From REEB85 sp018971455 (lineage in GTDB: Bacteria; Pseudomonadota; Alphaproteobacteria; Acetobacterales; Acetobacteraceae), in contig JAGWNT010000010.1 of NCBI GenBank assembly GCA_028871195.1, forward strand, positions 1 to 58,054: 58,054 nucleotides of DNA, read 5' to 3'. The position numbers and the translations under genes are program-made. The notes under the pieces were generated by a model. The model was not told where the DNA came from. It was given only the letters and a program-made list of their open reading frames with translations, and made no database searches. Positions 35,007 to 43,693 of this stretch are shown here, in pieces; within the stretch, counting starts at the first letter, position 1, and every line of letters begins with the position of its first letter.

Positions 35007-35028
35007 GACCTGATGAGTCCATCAGGTC
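35007..35028. terminator. Hairpin between phoB and the convergent phosphatase gene
   Basis: GACCTGATG at 35007-35015 and CATCAGGTC at 35020-35028 pair perfectly around the 4-base loop AGTC, 10 bases after the phoB stop and touching the stop codon of the minus-strand gene. No T-run is present on either side, so it is a structured convergent end rather than a classical terminator. Confidence 0.5.
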
Positions 35029-35650
35029 AGATCGTGCTCCAGCGCGCGGCGTCCACCGGCATGGCGAGCTGAAGCCGCGGCGCATCACCGCCGGCGGCCG
35101 GCCGGTGGAGATGGAATCGCGTCAGGCTGGCATTGGCGACCTTGATGCTGCGGAACGCGGCAAGCGGCTGGCCGGTCGCCGCCAGGATGGCGATGCGGAT
35201 GATCGCGTCGTGACTCACCAGAGCCACCGGCCCGCGCGCGCCCGCGAGCATGCGCAGGAGCGAGGCGAGCCGGGCGGCGGCCTCGGCCAGCGTCTCGCCC
35301 TCGGGCAGGCGGAGCGTGTCGGGCGCGCGTTTCCATTGGCGCAGCGCATCCGGCCAGCGCGCCTTGACGTCGGCCTGGACCAGCCCCTCCCAGCGGCCGA
35401 AGGACAGTTCCTTCAGCCGCGCATCGACGGTGACCGCGCCACCGCAGACGGCGGCGATCCGTGCGGCCGTCTCGCGCGCGCGTTGCAGCGGGCTACTGAG
35501 AATCGCCGAAGGTGATATCCGCGCCATCTCGGCGGCGAGCGCGCCCGCCTGCGCGCGGCCGGCGGCGTTCAGCGGGGGGTCGGCGTGGCCCTGGTAACGC
35601 CCGGCCTCGTTCCAGTCCGTCTGGCCGTGCCGTAACATCACCAGGGCCAC
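35027..35650 (-). CDS. Histidine phosphatase family protein
   Basis: A phosphoglycerate-mutase-fold phosphatase of about 207 residues. LVMLRHGQTDWNEAGRYQGH carries the catalytic His in its RHG motif; further active-site residues are in SSPLQRARETA (Arg), LKELSFGRWEG (Glu) and VALVSHDAIIR (second His). The start is uncertain: I prefer the GTG at 35650, 16 bases after the ABC exporter stop, to a GTG at 35713 that would overlap that gene by 47 bases and add an Arg-rich stretch. Last gene of the exporter/glycosyltransferase unit; possible substrates are sugar phosphates or lipid-linked phosphates. Confidence 0.8.
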   Translation of the reverse strand: MALVMLRHGQTDWNEAGRYQGHADPPLNAAGRAQAGALAAEMARISPSAILSSPLQRARETAARIAAVCGGAVTVDARLKELSFGRWEGLVQADVKARWPDALRQWKRAPDTLRLPEGETLAEAAARLASLLRMLAGARGPVALVSHDAIIRIAILAATGQPLAAFRSIKVANASLTRFHLHRPAAGGDAPRLQLAMPVDAARWSTI

Positions 35651-35666
35651 CGGCGCCGCGATCGGC

Positions 35667-37547
35667 TTACCCGCCGGCCGCAAGACCGATCTCCGGCGCC
35701 ATCTCCTTGCCACGCCCGATCATCAACCGCCCGGGGCCCGGGGCCGGGCTCTGGGCACGCCACAGCCGGGCGTAAAGGCCGGGCTCGGCGAGCAGCGCCG
35801 CGTGGCTGCCGCGCTGGACGATGCGGCCCTTGTCCAGCACCAGGATCTCGTCGGCCCGCTCGACCGTGGACAGCCGGTGGGCGATCACCAGGGTCGCGCG
35901 GGCGACCGATACGCGGCGCAGGGCCGCCGTCAGCAGCGCCTCGGTCTCGGCGTCCAGGCTGCTGCTGGGCTCGTCGAGAAGCAGCACCGGCGCGCGCGAC
36001 AGAAGCGTCCGCGCCAGGGCGATCGCCTGACGCTGGCCGCCCGACAGCGTGGCGCCGCGTTCGACGAGGCGATGGTCGAAGCCATCCGGCAGGCGGGCGA
36101 TGAGGGGTTCGAGCCCGGCCTGGCGTGCCGCGCGAATGGCCGCGGCACGGTCGGCCCCAACGCGGCCGAAGGCGATGTTCTCCCACACCGTGGCCGCCAG
36201 CAGCGTCGGCTCCTGTTCCATCAGCGCGACGTGGCGGCGCACGAAGTCGAGCCGCAGGTCGCGCAGATCGCAGCCATCGAGATGGATGCTGCCGTCATGC
36301 GGATCGGCAAAGCGCATGGCCAGCATGGCCAGCGTCGATTTTCCCGAGCCGGTTGGCCCCACCAGCGCCACCGTGCGGCCAGGCGCGAGCGTGAAGGAGA
36401 TGTCGTGCAGGACCGGGGCATCCTCGCGATAGGCGAAACGCACGCCGCGGAACGCGAGCCTGCCCTCGCAATGCTGCGGCGTGCCGGCGCCCGGGCGGTC
36501 CGACACCGCCGGCCGTTCGGCCAGGATCTCGTCGATCCGCTCGATCGCCACCGCGGTCCGCCCGAACACCGGGGCGGCCTTGGCGAGCTGGCGGGCCGGG
36601 GTGACCAGGCCGCGCAGATAGGCGAGGAAGACCAGCAGCTCGCCGGCCGTCAGCTCGCCACGGATGACGCGCAGCGCGCCGTACCAGGTGATGACGGCCG
36701 AGCCGAGGGCGATGACGAGGTTGATGAGCGGCGGGAATTGCGCCTGGACGCGATTGGCGGCCATGCCGGCATCGCGGCTGGCGGCGGCGAGCAGGCGGAA
36801 GCGGCCGGCCTCGAAATTCTCGCGGCCGAGGGTCTGCACGAGCTGCACGGCGGCGAGCGATTCCTGCGCCATGCCCCACAGCGCCCCCTCGCCGTTGCGC
36901 TTCGTGCGCATCAGGTCGCGCAGCCGGCCGGTCCAGTGCTGGCTGATGCCGATCAGCAGCGGGGTGATGGCCACCGCGACCAGGGCGTAGCGCCAGTCGA
37001 GCAGAAGCATCACCACGATCATGCCGAGGATCGTCAGGAAATGCGGCAGCAGGCCGGTGCCGAGGGCGGCGATGAAATCCTGCATCTGACCGACATCCTC
37101 GGCGAGGCGGGACTGCACCTCGCCGCGCTGGCGGGCGCGATGGAAGGCGGGCGTCAGGCGTTCGAGATGGCCGAACACCGTGCAGCGCAGGGTGAAGACG
37201 ACGCGCTGGCCGATATCGAGAAAGAGCCGGTTGCCGGAATAGGCGAGTGCGGCATCGGCAAGGCCGAGCAGGATGGCCGCGAGACCGAGCAGGTTCAGCA
37301 GAAGCAGGCGGTGGGCGGCGGGGTCGGGCAGCAGGGCGGCCATGGCGGGTGCGAGGGCGTGGCCGAAGATCACGTTGTCCACAATGAACTTCAACGGCCA
37401 TGGCAGCGCGACCAGGACCAGCGCCCGTCCCGCCATCGCCAGCGTGGCCGCGGCGAGCGGGCCCGGCTCGGCGCGAAGCTGGCGCCAGACGAGCCGGCGC
37501 ACGCCCTCCGCCGCGGGCGCCGCTTCCCTCGAGGGCGACCCGTTCAA
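35667..37547 (-). CDS. ABC exporter, fused permease and ATPase (MsbA/LipA type)
   Basis: A half-transporter of 626 residues: six hydrophobic segments (residues ~30-310) with the intracellular-loop sequence FHRARQRGEVQSRLAEDV, then an ATPase with Walker A LVGPTGSGKSTLAML, signature TLSGGQRQAIALAR, Walker B VLLLDEPSSSLD and switch His in VIAHRLSTVE. I start it at TTG 37547, eight bases after GGAGG, because this TTG overlaps the stop of the glycosyltransferase gene (TTGA) and no ATG lies before the membrane domain. Context suggests it flips or exports the glycan or glycolipid made by the three neighbouring glycosyltransferases. Confidence 0.87.
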   Translation of the reverse strand: MNGSPSREAAPAAEGVRRLVWRQLRAEPGPLAAATLAMAGRALVLVALPWPLKFIVDNVIFGHALAPAMAALLPDPAAHRLLLLNLLGLAAILLGLADAALAYSGNRLFLDIGQRVVFTLRCTVFGHLERLTPAFHRARQRGEVQSRLAEDVGQMQDFIAALGTGLLPHFLTILGMIVVMLLLDWRYALVAVAITPLLIGISQHWTGRLRDLMRTKRNGEGALWGMAQESLAAVQLVQTLGRENFEAGRFRLLAAASRDAGMAANRVQAQFPPLINLVIALGSAVITWYGALRVIRGELTAGELLVFLAYLRGLVTPARQLAKAAPVFGRTAVAIERIDEILAERPAVSDRPGAGTPQHCEGRLAFRGVRFAYREDAPVLHDISFTLAPGRTVALVGPTGSGKSTLAMLAMRFADPHDGSIHLDGCDLRDLRLDFVRRHVALMEQEPTLLAATVWENIAFGRVGADRAAAIRAARQAGLEPLIARLPDGFDHRLVERGATLSGGQRQAIALARTLLSRAPVLLLDEPSSSLDAETEALLTAALRRVSVARATLVIAHRLSTVERADEILVLDKGRIVQRGSHAALLAEPGLYARLWRAQSPAPGPGRLMIGRGKEMAPEIGLAAGG

Positions 37548-38803
37548 GCGAGCGCCTCCGCGCGCGCGCGCATCGCACGGCGCACCACCCGGTCGGCCAG
37601 GCGCGTCCAGTCCCAGTCGCGGCGGGCGCGGGCGGCGGCCTCCCGCCCCATCCGGTGGCGGCCCGCCGGATCGTCCAGCAGGCGCAGGATGGCGGCGCGG
37701 CATGCGGCGAGATCGCCGGGCTCGTAGAGCAGGCCGGTCTGTCCGTCGGCCACCAGCTCGGGAATCTGGCCGATGCGCGGGGCGACCACCGGGCAGCCGG
37801 CGGCAAGCGATTCCACGACCTTGAGGGGCGAGAAGTAGAAATCCTCCTGCGCCAGGTAGGGCGCCACCGTAAGGTCCATGCGCGCGAGGGCGGCCGGAAT
37901 GTCGGCATGCGCGATGGCGCCGGGAAAGCTGCTGGCGATCGCCATGGCCGCCGCCCGCTCGCGCGCCGCGGCCAGTTGCGGCCCCTCGCCGAGGGCAAGC
38001 AGGCGGATGCCGGGGCGCCGGCGGGCGACCTCCTCCATCGCATCGAGCAGGAAATCGATGCCATGCCAAGGCTTGAAGCTGCCGATGAAGCCCACCACCC
38101 CTGCCCCGCCCCCGCCTGCCCCGCCCTCGCCTGCCGGCGCTACGGTCTCGGCGGGTGGGGCAAAGGCTGCGGTGTCCACACCGTTCGGCACGATCATCAA
38201 CCGCTCGCGCGGCACGCCGCACGTCCCGGCATAGGCCGCCACCGGCTCGGAGACCGCGACGACGAGATCAGCCGCACACAGCGACAGGCTTTCGTGCCGC
38301 CGCGCGATGGCCGCCAGGCGCAGGGTGCGGAAGCGCGCCTGTTCGTCGATCAGCGGCGCGTTCACCTCGACGATGCGGCGGGCGTCGAAGGCGTCGGCGA
38401 GGGCGGCGCCGGCATGGTGGAACAGCGCGTGACGTTCGTAGATGAGATCGGGGCGGAAGCCGCGCGCCGCGAGAAGATCGCCGGCCTGTGCGGCGAGGCC
38501 GCGATCGAGTGCCAGGCGGCCCAGCTCGGCGATCAGCGCCCGATCCTCGGGCGCCGGGCCATCGGGCGCAAAGCCGGCGATCTTGCGCAAGGCGGCCTCG
38601 GCCGCGATCGCCTGCTCGCCGGGCCGCGGCAGTTCGATCAGCGGAGCCGGCGCGGGGTTGCCCTCGCCGGCGCGCGTGCACAGCACGAGGACCTCATGAC
38701 CGAGCTTCACCAGCGCGCCGGCGAAGCTGCGCACATGGACGGAGGCGCCTTTCTGCCCGAGGACCGGGATGCCGTGATCGAGATTGAGGTAGAGGATCTT
38801 CAT
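37544..38803 (-). CDS. Glycosyltransferase family 4 protein
   Basis: A GT-B fold enzyme of 419 residues. The N-terminus MKILYLNLDHGIPVLGQKGA has the Gly-rich loop and the C-terminal domain shows GFIGSFKPWHGIDFLLDA and the E-X7-E-type region FYFSPLKVVESLAAGCPVV typical of GT4 retaining transferases. It transfers a sugar from an NDP-sugar; donor and acceptor are unknown. It overlaps the exporter gene (TTGA) and lies seven bases after the next GT4 gene. Confidence 0.88.
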   Translation of the reverse strand: MKILYLNLDHGIPVLGQKGASVHVRSFAGALVKLGHEVLVLCTRAGEGNPAPAPLIELPRPGEQAIAAEAALRKIAGFAPDGPAPEDRALIAELGRLALDRGLAAQAGDLLAARGFRPDLIYERHALFHHAGAALADAFDARRIVEVNAPLIDEQARFRTLRLAAIARRHESLSLCAADLVVAVSEPVAAYAGTCGVPRERLMIVPNGVDTAAFAPPAETVAPAGEGGAGGGGAGVVGFIGSFKPWHGIDFLLDAMEEVARRRPGIRLLALGEGPQLAAARERAAAMAIASSFPGAIAHADIPAALARMDLTVAPYLAQEDFYFSPLKVVESLAAGCPVVAPRIGQIPELVADGQTGLLYEPGDLAACRAAILRLLDDPAGRHRMGREAAARARRDWDWTRLADRVVRRAMRARAEALA

Positions 38804-38810
38804 GGCGGCC

Positions 38811-40106
38811 TCACGCCACCTTGCGCAGCATCTCGGGCTCCGGCGTCACCGCCTCGCAACGGCGCGCGCCGACCAGGTCGCGCAGGGCGGTGGCCGTCTC
38901 CCAGCAGTTGAAATGCTGGTCGAGTTCGCCGCGCGCCGCCTCGGCCAGGCGCCGGCAGAGGCGAGGATCGGTGATCAGGCGGGCGATCGCCGCCGCCAGA
39001 GCCGCGGGATCGCGCGGCTCCACGAGCAGCCCGGTCTTTTCGTGGCGCACCAGTTCGGGAATGCCCGAGACCGATGTCGAGACGACGGGAAGGCCGGTCG
39101 CCATCGCCTCGACGATGACGTTGGGGATGCCGTCGCGATCGCCATCCTCGGCGATGCGCGGGGCCAGCACGAAGAGATCGCAGGCGCGGTAGAGGGCGAT
39201 CAGATCGGCATGGGTCATGGCGCCGCGCAGGCTGACCTTGTCGATCAGGCCGCAGGCGGCGATCTGGGCCGCGAGTTCGCTGGCGAGCGGGCCGCCGCCG
39301 ACGATCTCGCAATGGAAGGCCATCCCCTGCGCGGCCAGCAGCGCGCAGGCGGCGACCAGATCGTCGAGCCCCTTCTTGGCCACCAGCCGGGCGACGCAGA
39401 TGAGGCGCACCACCCTCCCGGCTGCCGGGGCGAGCGGCGGGCGGTAGCTGAAATGCGACAGGTCGATGCCGTGGTAGACCAGCGAGAGCTTCGGCATCGC
39501 CGCACTGCCCACGACCGTGCGCAGGTAATCGAGATTGTAGTGCGTGCAGGTCACCACGAAGGCGGCGCGCCCGACGCGCTCGGCAATCAGGCGCGGCGAC
39601 GTGAGGTAGAGATCCTTGGCGTGGGTGGTGAAGCTGAACGGCACGCCCGTCATCATGCTGGCGAGTTCGGCCGTGACGGTCGGCGCATTGGCGAAATGCG
39701 CGTGCAGGTGGGTGATGCCCTGGCGGCGCATATCGTCGGCGAAGAACCCGGCGCGCAGGAATTGCCGGGCCGTCGAGAGCCGCGCGCGGCTGTGCCGCAT
39801 CAGCGTGGCGGCGTGGGCGGCGGCGCGCAGATAGCCCCGCGGTGCGGCGCGAAAGGCGGCGGCGTGGCTGCGCAGCGCGGCGAGCAGCTTGCGCCCCGGC
39901 GTCGTCGGGAGATGGATGGGGCGCGCCTTCACCTCGGCCACCATCGGGTGGTGCGGCGGCGGTTCGGGCGGCAGCAGCGAGTAGATGTGCAGCGCGACGC
40001 CGAGGCGCTCCATGGCGCGGATTTCGTTGAGGATGAAGGTCTCGCTGAGGCGCGGATATCGCTTGACGATGTAGGCCACCCGGCCGCCGGCCATGACGGG
40101 CATCAT
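38811..40106 (-). CDS. Glycosyltransferase family 4 protein
   Basis: The 431-residue product begins VAYIVKRYPRLSETFILNEI, a signature of the colanic-acid/exopolysaccharide GT4 subgroup (WcaL/ExpE-like). HLHAHFANAPTVTAEL follows, and the C-terminal domain carries ICVARLVAKKGLDDLV and the conserved Glu region EDGDRDGIPNVIVEAMATG. It overlaps the upstream transferase gene by four bases (ATGA). Role: sugar addition to a surface polysaccharide or glycolipid. Confidence 0.89.
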   Translation of the reverse strand: MMPVMAGGRVAYIVKRYPRLSETFILNEIRAMERLGVALHIYSLLPPEPPPHHPMVAEVKARPIHLPTTPGRKLLAALRSHAAAFRAAPRGYLRAAAHAATLMRHSRARLSTARQFLRAGFFADDMRRQGITHLHAHFANAPTVTAELASMMTGVPFSFTTHAKDLYLTSPRLIAERVGRAAFVVTCTHYNLDYLRTVVGSAAMPKLSLVYHGIDLSHFSYRPPLAPAAGRVVRLICVARLVAKKGLDDLVAACALLAAQGMAFHCEIVGGGPLASELAAQIAACGLIDKVSLRGAMTHADLIALYRACDLFVLAPRIAEDGDRDGIPNVIVEAMATGLPVVSTSVSGIPELVRHEKTGLLVEPRDPAALAAAIARLITDPRLCRRLAEAARGELDQHFNCWETATALRDLVGARRCEAVTPEPEMLRKVA

Positions 40107-41371
40107 GCGAGCACCTCGGGGCGGGGCATCGCGAAGGCCAGTTCCTCGACCAGGTCGCCGACCCGGCGGGCGCCGTTGAGGTCGATCGCCGACCAGTCAG
40201 GCGTGCGCTCATAGGCGCCCGACAGGGCCGCCGGCAGCAGATCCGCGAGGCGCTGGGCCAGGCCCGGTCCGGGATCGGCGGTCCAGACCACGCCGTGGCG
40301 TGCCAGCATGTCGGCGCGCAATTTCTGTTCCAGCCGCGGCGTCGTGCGCGGCACGATGATGGCCGGCTTGCGGGCCGCGAGGATTTCGACGCTGGTGTTG
40401 TAGCCGCCCATCGAGACGACGAGGGTGGCCGTCCCCATCAATCCGCTGATATCGGTGCTGTAGCGCACCATGGCGATATTCGGCAGGCCGGCCGAGGCAT
40501 TTTCGAGTGCGGCATACTGCTCCGCGGGCATCAGCGGCCCGGTGAGCAGGGTGGCGTCGCAGCAGCCGCGCGGCAGCAGGGCGAGTGCGGCGATGAAGGC
40601 CTGCATCATCTCGAAGCCGTCGCCGCCGCCGCCGGCGGTGACGAGGACATGCGGGCGCTGGGCTGGGGGCATGGGGGCAGCCGGTGCGGCCGGGCGGGCG
40701 ACGTATCCGGTGTAGCGCACGCGCGCGGCCAGGGCGGGCGGCATGGCGTAGGTCTGCGCCACGTCGAACAGCGCCTGGCAGCCATAGACCAGGACGTGGT
40801 GATAGGCGCGGGCCAGCAGGTCGTAGGTTTCCTCCTCCCGCCACAGCGCGCGCACGGTCTCGGCCTCGTCGAGAATGTCGCGCAGGCCGAGCACCATCCG
40901 CGTCTCGGGCAGTTCGCGGCGGATCAGCGCGAGGGTGGAGAGCAGCTCCCCCTTCATGCCGGCGGGCGCGTGATCGACGATGAAGATGTCGGGCCGCTCG
41001 CGCAGCACGGTCTTGAGGATCAGGGCCTCGCGATAGCCCTTGAGCAGGCCGAAATGCTCCTCTCCGGCGCGCGCGCCGTAGCTGCCGGCGGCCAGCTTGA
41101 CCACCGGCGGCAGCGGCTGGACGTGTAGACCGGCCGGCAGATCCCAGGAGCGGATGACCGGCGAGCCGGTGAGCAGCCAGACATCGAACGCGCCATCGCG
41201 GTCGAGAAGCTCCTCGGCGATGGCGAGGTTGCGGCGCAGATGGCCGAGGCCGTACGTGTCGTGCGAATAGAGGAAAACCCGGGGCCGGCGGCCGCTGCCC
41301 ATGCCCGCCCCCGGCGGCACACGGAACCCGGTGATCTCCCCGCCGAGCTGACTGCCATCCATGCCCTGCAT
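40103..41371 (-). CDS. MurG-like (GT28-type) glycosyltransferase family protein
   Basis: A 422-residue GT-B protein. VFLYSHDTYGLGHLRRNLAI is the N-terminal glycine-rich loop of a group related to MurG and UDP-glycosyltransferases; VTAGGGGDGFEMM and VVSMGGYNTSVEILAARKPA form the nucleotide-sugar-binding half, the latter matching the GT28 consensus. Starts at ATG 41371 or 41362 are both possible; the sequence AAAGG lies just upstream. First glycosyltransferase gene after the sensor kinase, across a 73-base gap that holds a tandem 11-bp repeat. Confidence 0.82.
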   Translation of the reverse strand: MQGMDGSQLGGEITGFRVPPGAGMGSGRRPRVFLYSHDTYGLGHLRRNLAIAEELLDRDGAFDVWLLTGSPVIRSWDLPAGLHVQPLPPVVKLAAGSYGARAGEEHFGLLKGYREALILKTVLRERPDIFIVDHAPAGMKGELLSTLALIRRELPETRMVLGLRDILDEAETVRALWREEETYDLLARAYHHVLVYGCQALFDVAQTYAMPPALAARVRYTGYVARPAAPAAPMPPAQRPHVLVTAGGGGDGFEMMQAFIAALALLPRGCCDATLLTGPLMPAEQYAALENASAGLPNIAMVRYSTDISGLMGTATLVVSMGGYNTSVEILAARKPAIIVPRTTPRLEQKLRADMLARHGVVWTADPGPGLAQRLADLLPAALSGAYERTPDWSAIDLNGARRVGDLVEELAFAMPRPEVLA

Positions 41372-41408
41372 CCTTTCCGACGTATTCGTCGGCAGGGTTC
41401 TGCTGGCC

Positions 41409-41430
41409 GGACGCTGACGGGACGCTGACG
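41409..41430 (-). promoter_or_regulatory. Exact tandem 11-bp direct repeat upstream of the glycosyltransferase genes
   Basis: GGACGCTGACG occurs twice in a row at 41409-41419 and 41420-41430, with a decayed third copy possible at 41433-41443. It sits in the 73-base gap between the sensor kinase stop and the first glycosyltransferase start. Direct repeats with an 11-base period are the normal binding pattern of OmpR/PhoB-type regulators, and such a regulator is encoded 1.5 kb upstream, so this may be its target. Confidence 0.5.
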
Positions 41431-41444
41431 GCCGATGCTCACGT

Positions 41445-42887
41445 TCAGGTGAGCGCCACCAGCTCGGCGCGCACCGACACGAGGGGGAACGCAAGCACGA
41501 AACGCGCGCCGCCGCCCGGCCGCGCCTCGACATGGACCGACGCCTCGTGCAGCTGGGCCACCCGGCGCACCAGCGCAAGGCCGATGCCGCTGCCGCCCGG
41601 GCGCGACGGCTCGCCGCGCCAGAAGCGGTCGAACACACGCTCGCGCTGCTCGGCCGGCACGCCGGGGCCACGGTCGTCGATGCGCAGTACCCCCGCCGCC
41701 GACACCGAGACCGAGACCGCCTCCCCCGCCGGCGAGAGCTTGATGGCGTTGTCGAGCAGGTTGCGGATGGCCAGCTCGACCAGCGTGGCGCTGCCGGAAA
41801 TCATCACCGGCAGCGGTGGGCAGTCGAACTCCACCAGCAGCCGGGCGGCCAGCGCGCGCGGGGCGAGCTCGGTGCAGACGCCGCGGGCCAGCGCCGCCAG
41901 ATCGACCTCCTGGCGCACCGCGACCAGCGCCTCCTCCGCCTCGGCGAAGCGCAGCAGCTCGCCGACCAGCGCGGAGAGCGATTCGAGCTCCGCGGTTATC
42001 CGTTGCCGCTGCGGACCGTTCGCGAGTTCCGCCGTTTCCAGAAGCAGGATGGCGAGCGGGGTGCGCAGCTCGTGGGAGACGTCGGAGGTGAATTGCCGCT
42101 GCATCAGCAGGGCGTGTTCAAGCTCGCGCAGCGTGATGTTGATGGCGGCGACCACGTCGGCGATCTCGCGCGGCAGGTTGTCCACCGGCAGCGGCGCGAG
42201 CGGCCGGCCGGCGGCGACCGAAGCGGAGATCGTTTCGGCCTCGCGGGCAATGCGCCCGAGCGGACGCAGCGAGGCGCTGATGGCGATGATCATGGCCAGG
42301 GTGAGCGCCGGCACGATGGTGAGCACCGGAATGCCGACATGGTCGAGCATCTCGTTGCCGATGACGGTCAGCCAGCGCCCGGCCGGGTCGCCCACCATCA
42401 GCACCTGCACCCAGTAATGATGGTCGCCGACATGCACGCGGTCGGTCATCATCCAGGTCTGTGGCCGGCCGCCATCGGCCTGGTCCGGCCGGTCGAGCGG
42501 GCCGAAACTCTGGGCCAGATGCAGCGCCCGCTCGGCGTTGCTGCCCGGCTGCGGGACCTCCAGCGGCGGCAGCAGCGCCGGATTGACCTGGCTCACCACC
42601 TTGCGCAGATCGGCGAGCCGGCGGTCGAAGACGCGGAAGGCGTAGGAGCCGGGATAGGCCACGTAGGGCGCCAGCCGGGTCGGGTCCTGCCCGGCGGCCA
42701 GCGTGAGGGCGATACGGTCGATATCGGCCCGCAACGTTCTCCGGCGCAGGAAGTTGGTGTCGAGGAAGTATTTCGCAAAGAAGCCGCCGAGCAGCACCAG
42801 CGACACCACCGCCGCGACCAGGCTCATCCGCCAGGCGAGGATGACGGAAAGGCGGCGCGCCTGGCTGTGCGGGAGGGTCACGGGCAT
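41445..42887 (-). CDS. Sensor histidine kinase
   Basis: An inner-membrane kinase of 480 residues. Transmembrane segments at about 20-40 and 178-198 flank a periplasmic sensor region of about 135 residues. A HAMP-like linker (SASLRPLGRIAREAETIS) precedes the dimerisation helix with phospho-His in TSDVSHELRTPLAIL. The ATPase domain shows the N box RNLLDNAIKLS, G1 IDDRGPGVP and G2 GGSGIGLALV. Its start overlaps the response-regulator stop by 10 bases. The signal is unknown. Confidence 0.92.
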   Translation of the reverse strand: MPVTLPHSQARRLSVILAWRMSLVAAVVSLVLLGGFFAKYFLDTNFLRRRTLRADIDRIALTLAAGQDPTRLAPYVAYPGSYAFRVFDRRLADLRKVVSQVNPALLPPLEVPQPGSNAERALHLAQSFGPLDRPDQADGGRPQTWMMTDRVHVGDHHYWVQVLMVGDPAGRWLTVIGNEMLDHVGIPVLTIVPALTLAMIIAISASLRPLGRIAREAETISASVAAGRPLAPLPVDNLPREIADVVAAINITLRELEHALLMQRQFTSDVSHELRTPLAILLLETAELANGPQRQRITAELESLSALVGELLRFAEAEEALVAVRQEVDLAALARGVCTELAPRALAARLLVEFDCPPLPVMISGSATLVELAIRNLLDNAIKLSPAGEAVSVSVSAAGVLRIDDRGPGVPAEQRERVFDRFWRGEPSRPGGSGIGLALVRRVAQLHEASVHVEARPGGGARFVLAFPLVSVRAELVALT

Positions 42888-43552
42888 GGCGCGAGAATGT
42901 AGCCGAGGCCGCGCATGGCGGTGACCGTGACCGAGGCGCCGGCCTGGTCGAGTCGGCGGCGCAGCCGGGACACGGCGGCCTCGATGGCGTTCGGCGTCAC
43001 CTCGTCATCGAAGGAATAGACCGCCTGCTCCAGCTTCTCGCGCCCCATCAGCTGGCCCTGATGGACCATCAGCGCCTCGAGCACCCGCAATTCGCGGGGT
43101 GGCACCGCGAGGTCCGCCCCGCCGACGCGCAGGGTCAGGCTTCCGGTGTCGAGCGTGACGTTGCCGGCGGACAGCACGGCGGCGGCGGGTTGCGGGTGGC
43201 GGCGCAGCACGGCGCGGACGCGGGCGAGCAGTTCGTCGGTGGAGAAGGGCTTGACGAGATAATCATCGGCGCCGGCATCGAGCAGCGCCACCCGGTCGCT
43301 CACGGCACCACGGGCGGTGATGACGAGCACGGGGGTGCCGCTGCCGCCGCGGCGCAGTCGGCGCAGCAGCTCGGAGCCGTCCCCGTCCGGCAGGCCGAGA
43401 TCGAGCAGAATGCCGTCATAGGTCGACAGGCCGAGGGCCGCCCCCGCTTCCTCGATGGAGGCGACGAGGTCCACGGTAATGCCGGCCTCGTCGAGGCGGC
43501 GCGCCATCAGCGCCGCGAGGCGCGGATTGTCTTCGATGATGAGCAGCTTCAT
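42878..43552 (-). CDS. OmpR-family response regulator
   Basis: A two-domain regulator of 224 residues. The receiver starts at MKLLIIEDNPRLAAL, with the phospho-Asp in ILLDLGLPDGDG, Thr in VITARGAV and Lys in YLVKPFST. The winged-helix output domain contains VPPRELRVLEALMVHQG and AIEAAVSRLRRRLDQAG. I used the ATG at 43552; the frame is open further upstream but without family residues. Partner of the kinase with which it overlaps; it may control the glycosyltransferase/exporter genes downstream. Confidence 0.92.
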   Translation of the reverse strand: MKLLIIEDNPRLAALMARRLDEAGITVDLVASIEEAGAALGLSTYDGILLDLGLPDGDGSELLRRLRRGGSGTPVLVITARGAVSDRVALLDAGADDYLVKPFSTDELLARVRAVLRRHPQPAAAVLSAGNVTLDTGSLTLRVGGADLAVPPRELRVLEALMVHQGQLMGREKLEQAVYSFDDEVTPNAIEAAVSRLRRRLDQAGASVTVTAMRGLGYILAPCP

Positions 43553-43693
43553 GCCCGGCCTTCGCAATGCGCGGCACTCTAGGGGCAGCGGGCCGGCCGA
43601 GACAGCCAAAAATTGCACGGGCAGCGGCACCGCTGCCTCCGGCGCGGGCCCGGATGGACCGCGGCACCCCGCGGCCGGGACGGCCTCAGGGCC

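Noticed and set aside
43620..43682. Hairpins in the gap before the response regulator as terminators of the dehydrogenase gene
   Set aside because: GGCAGCGG/CCGCTGCC and a CCGCGG pair can fold, but neither is followed by a T-run on the relevant strand, and in such GC-rich DNA short inverted repeats are expected by chance.
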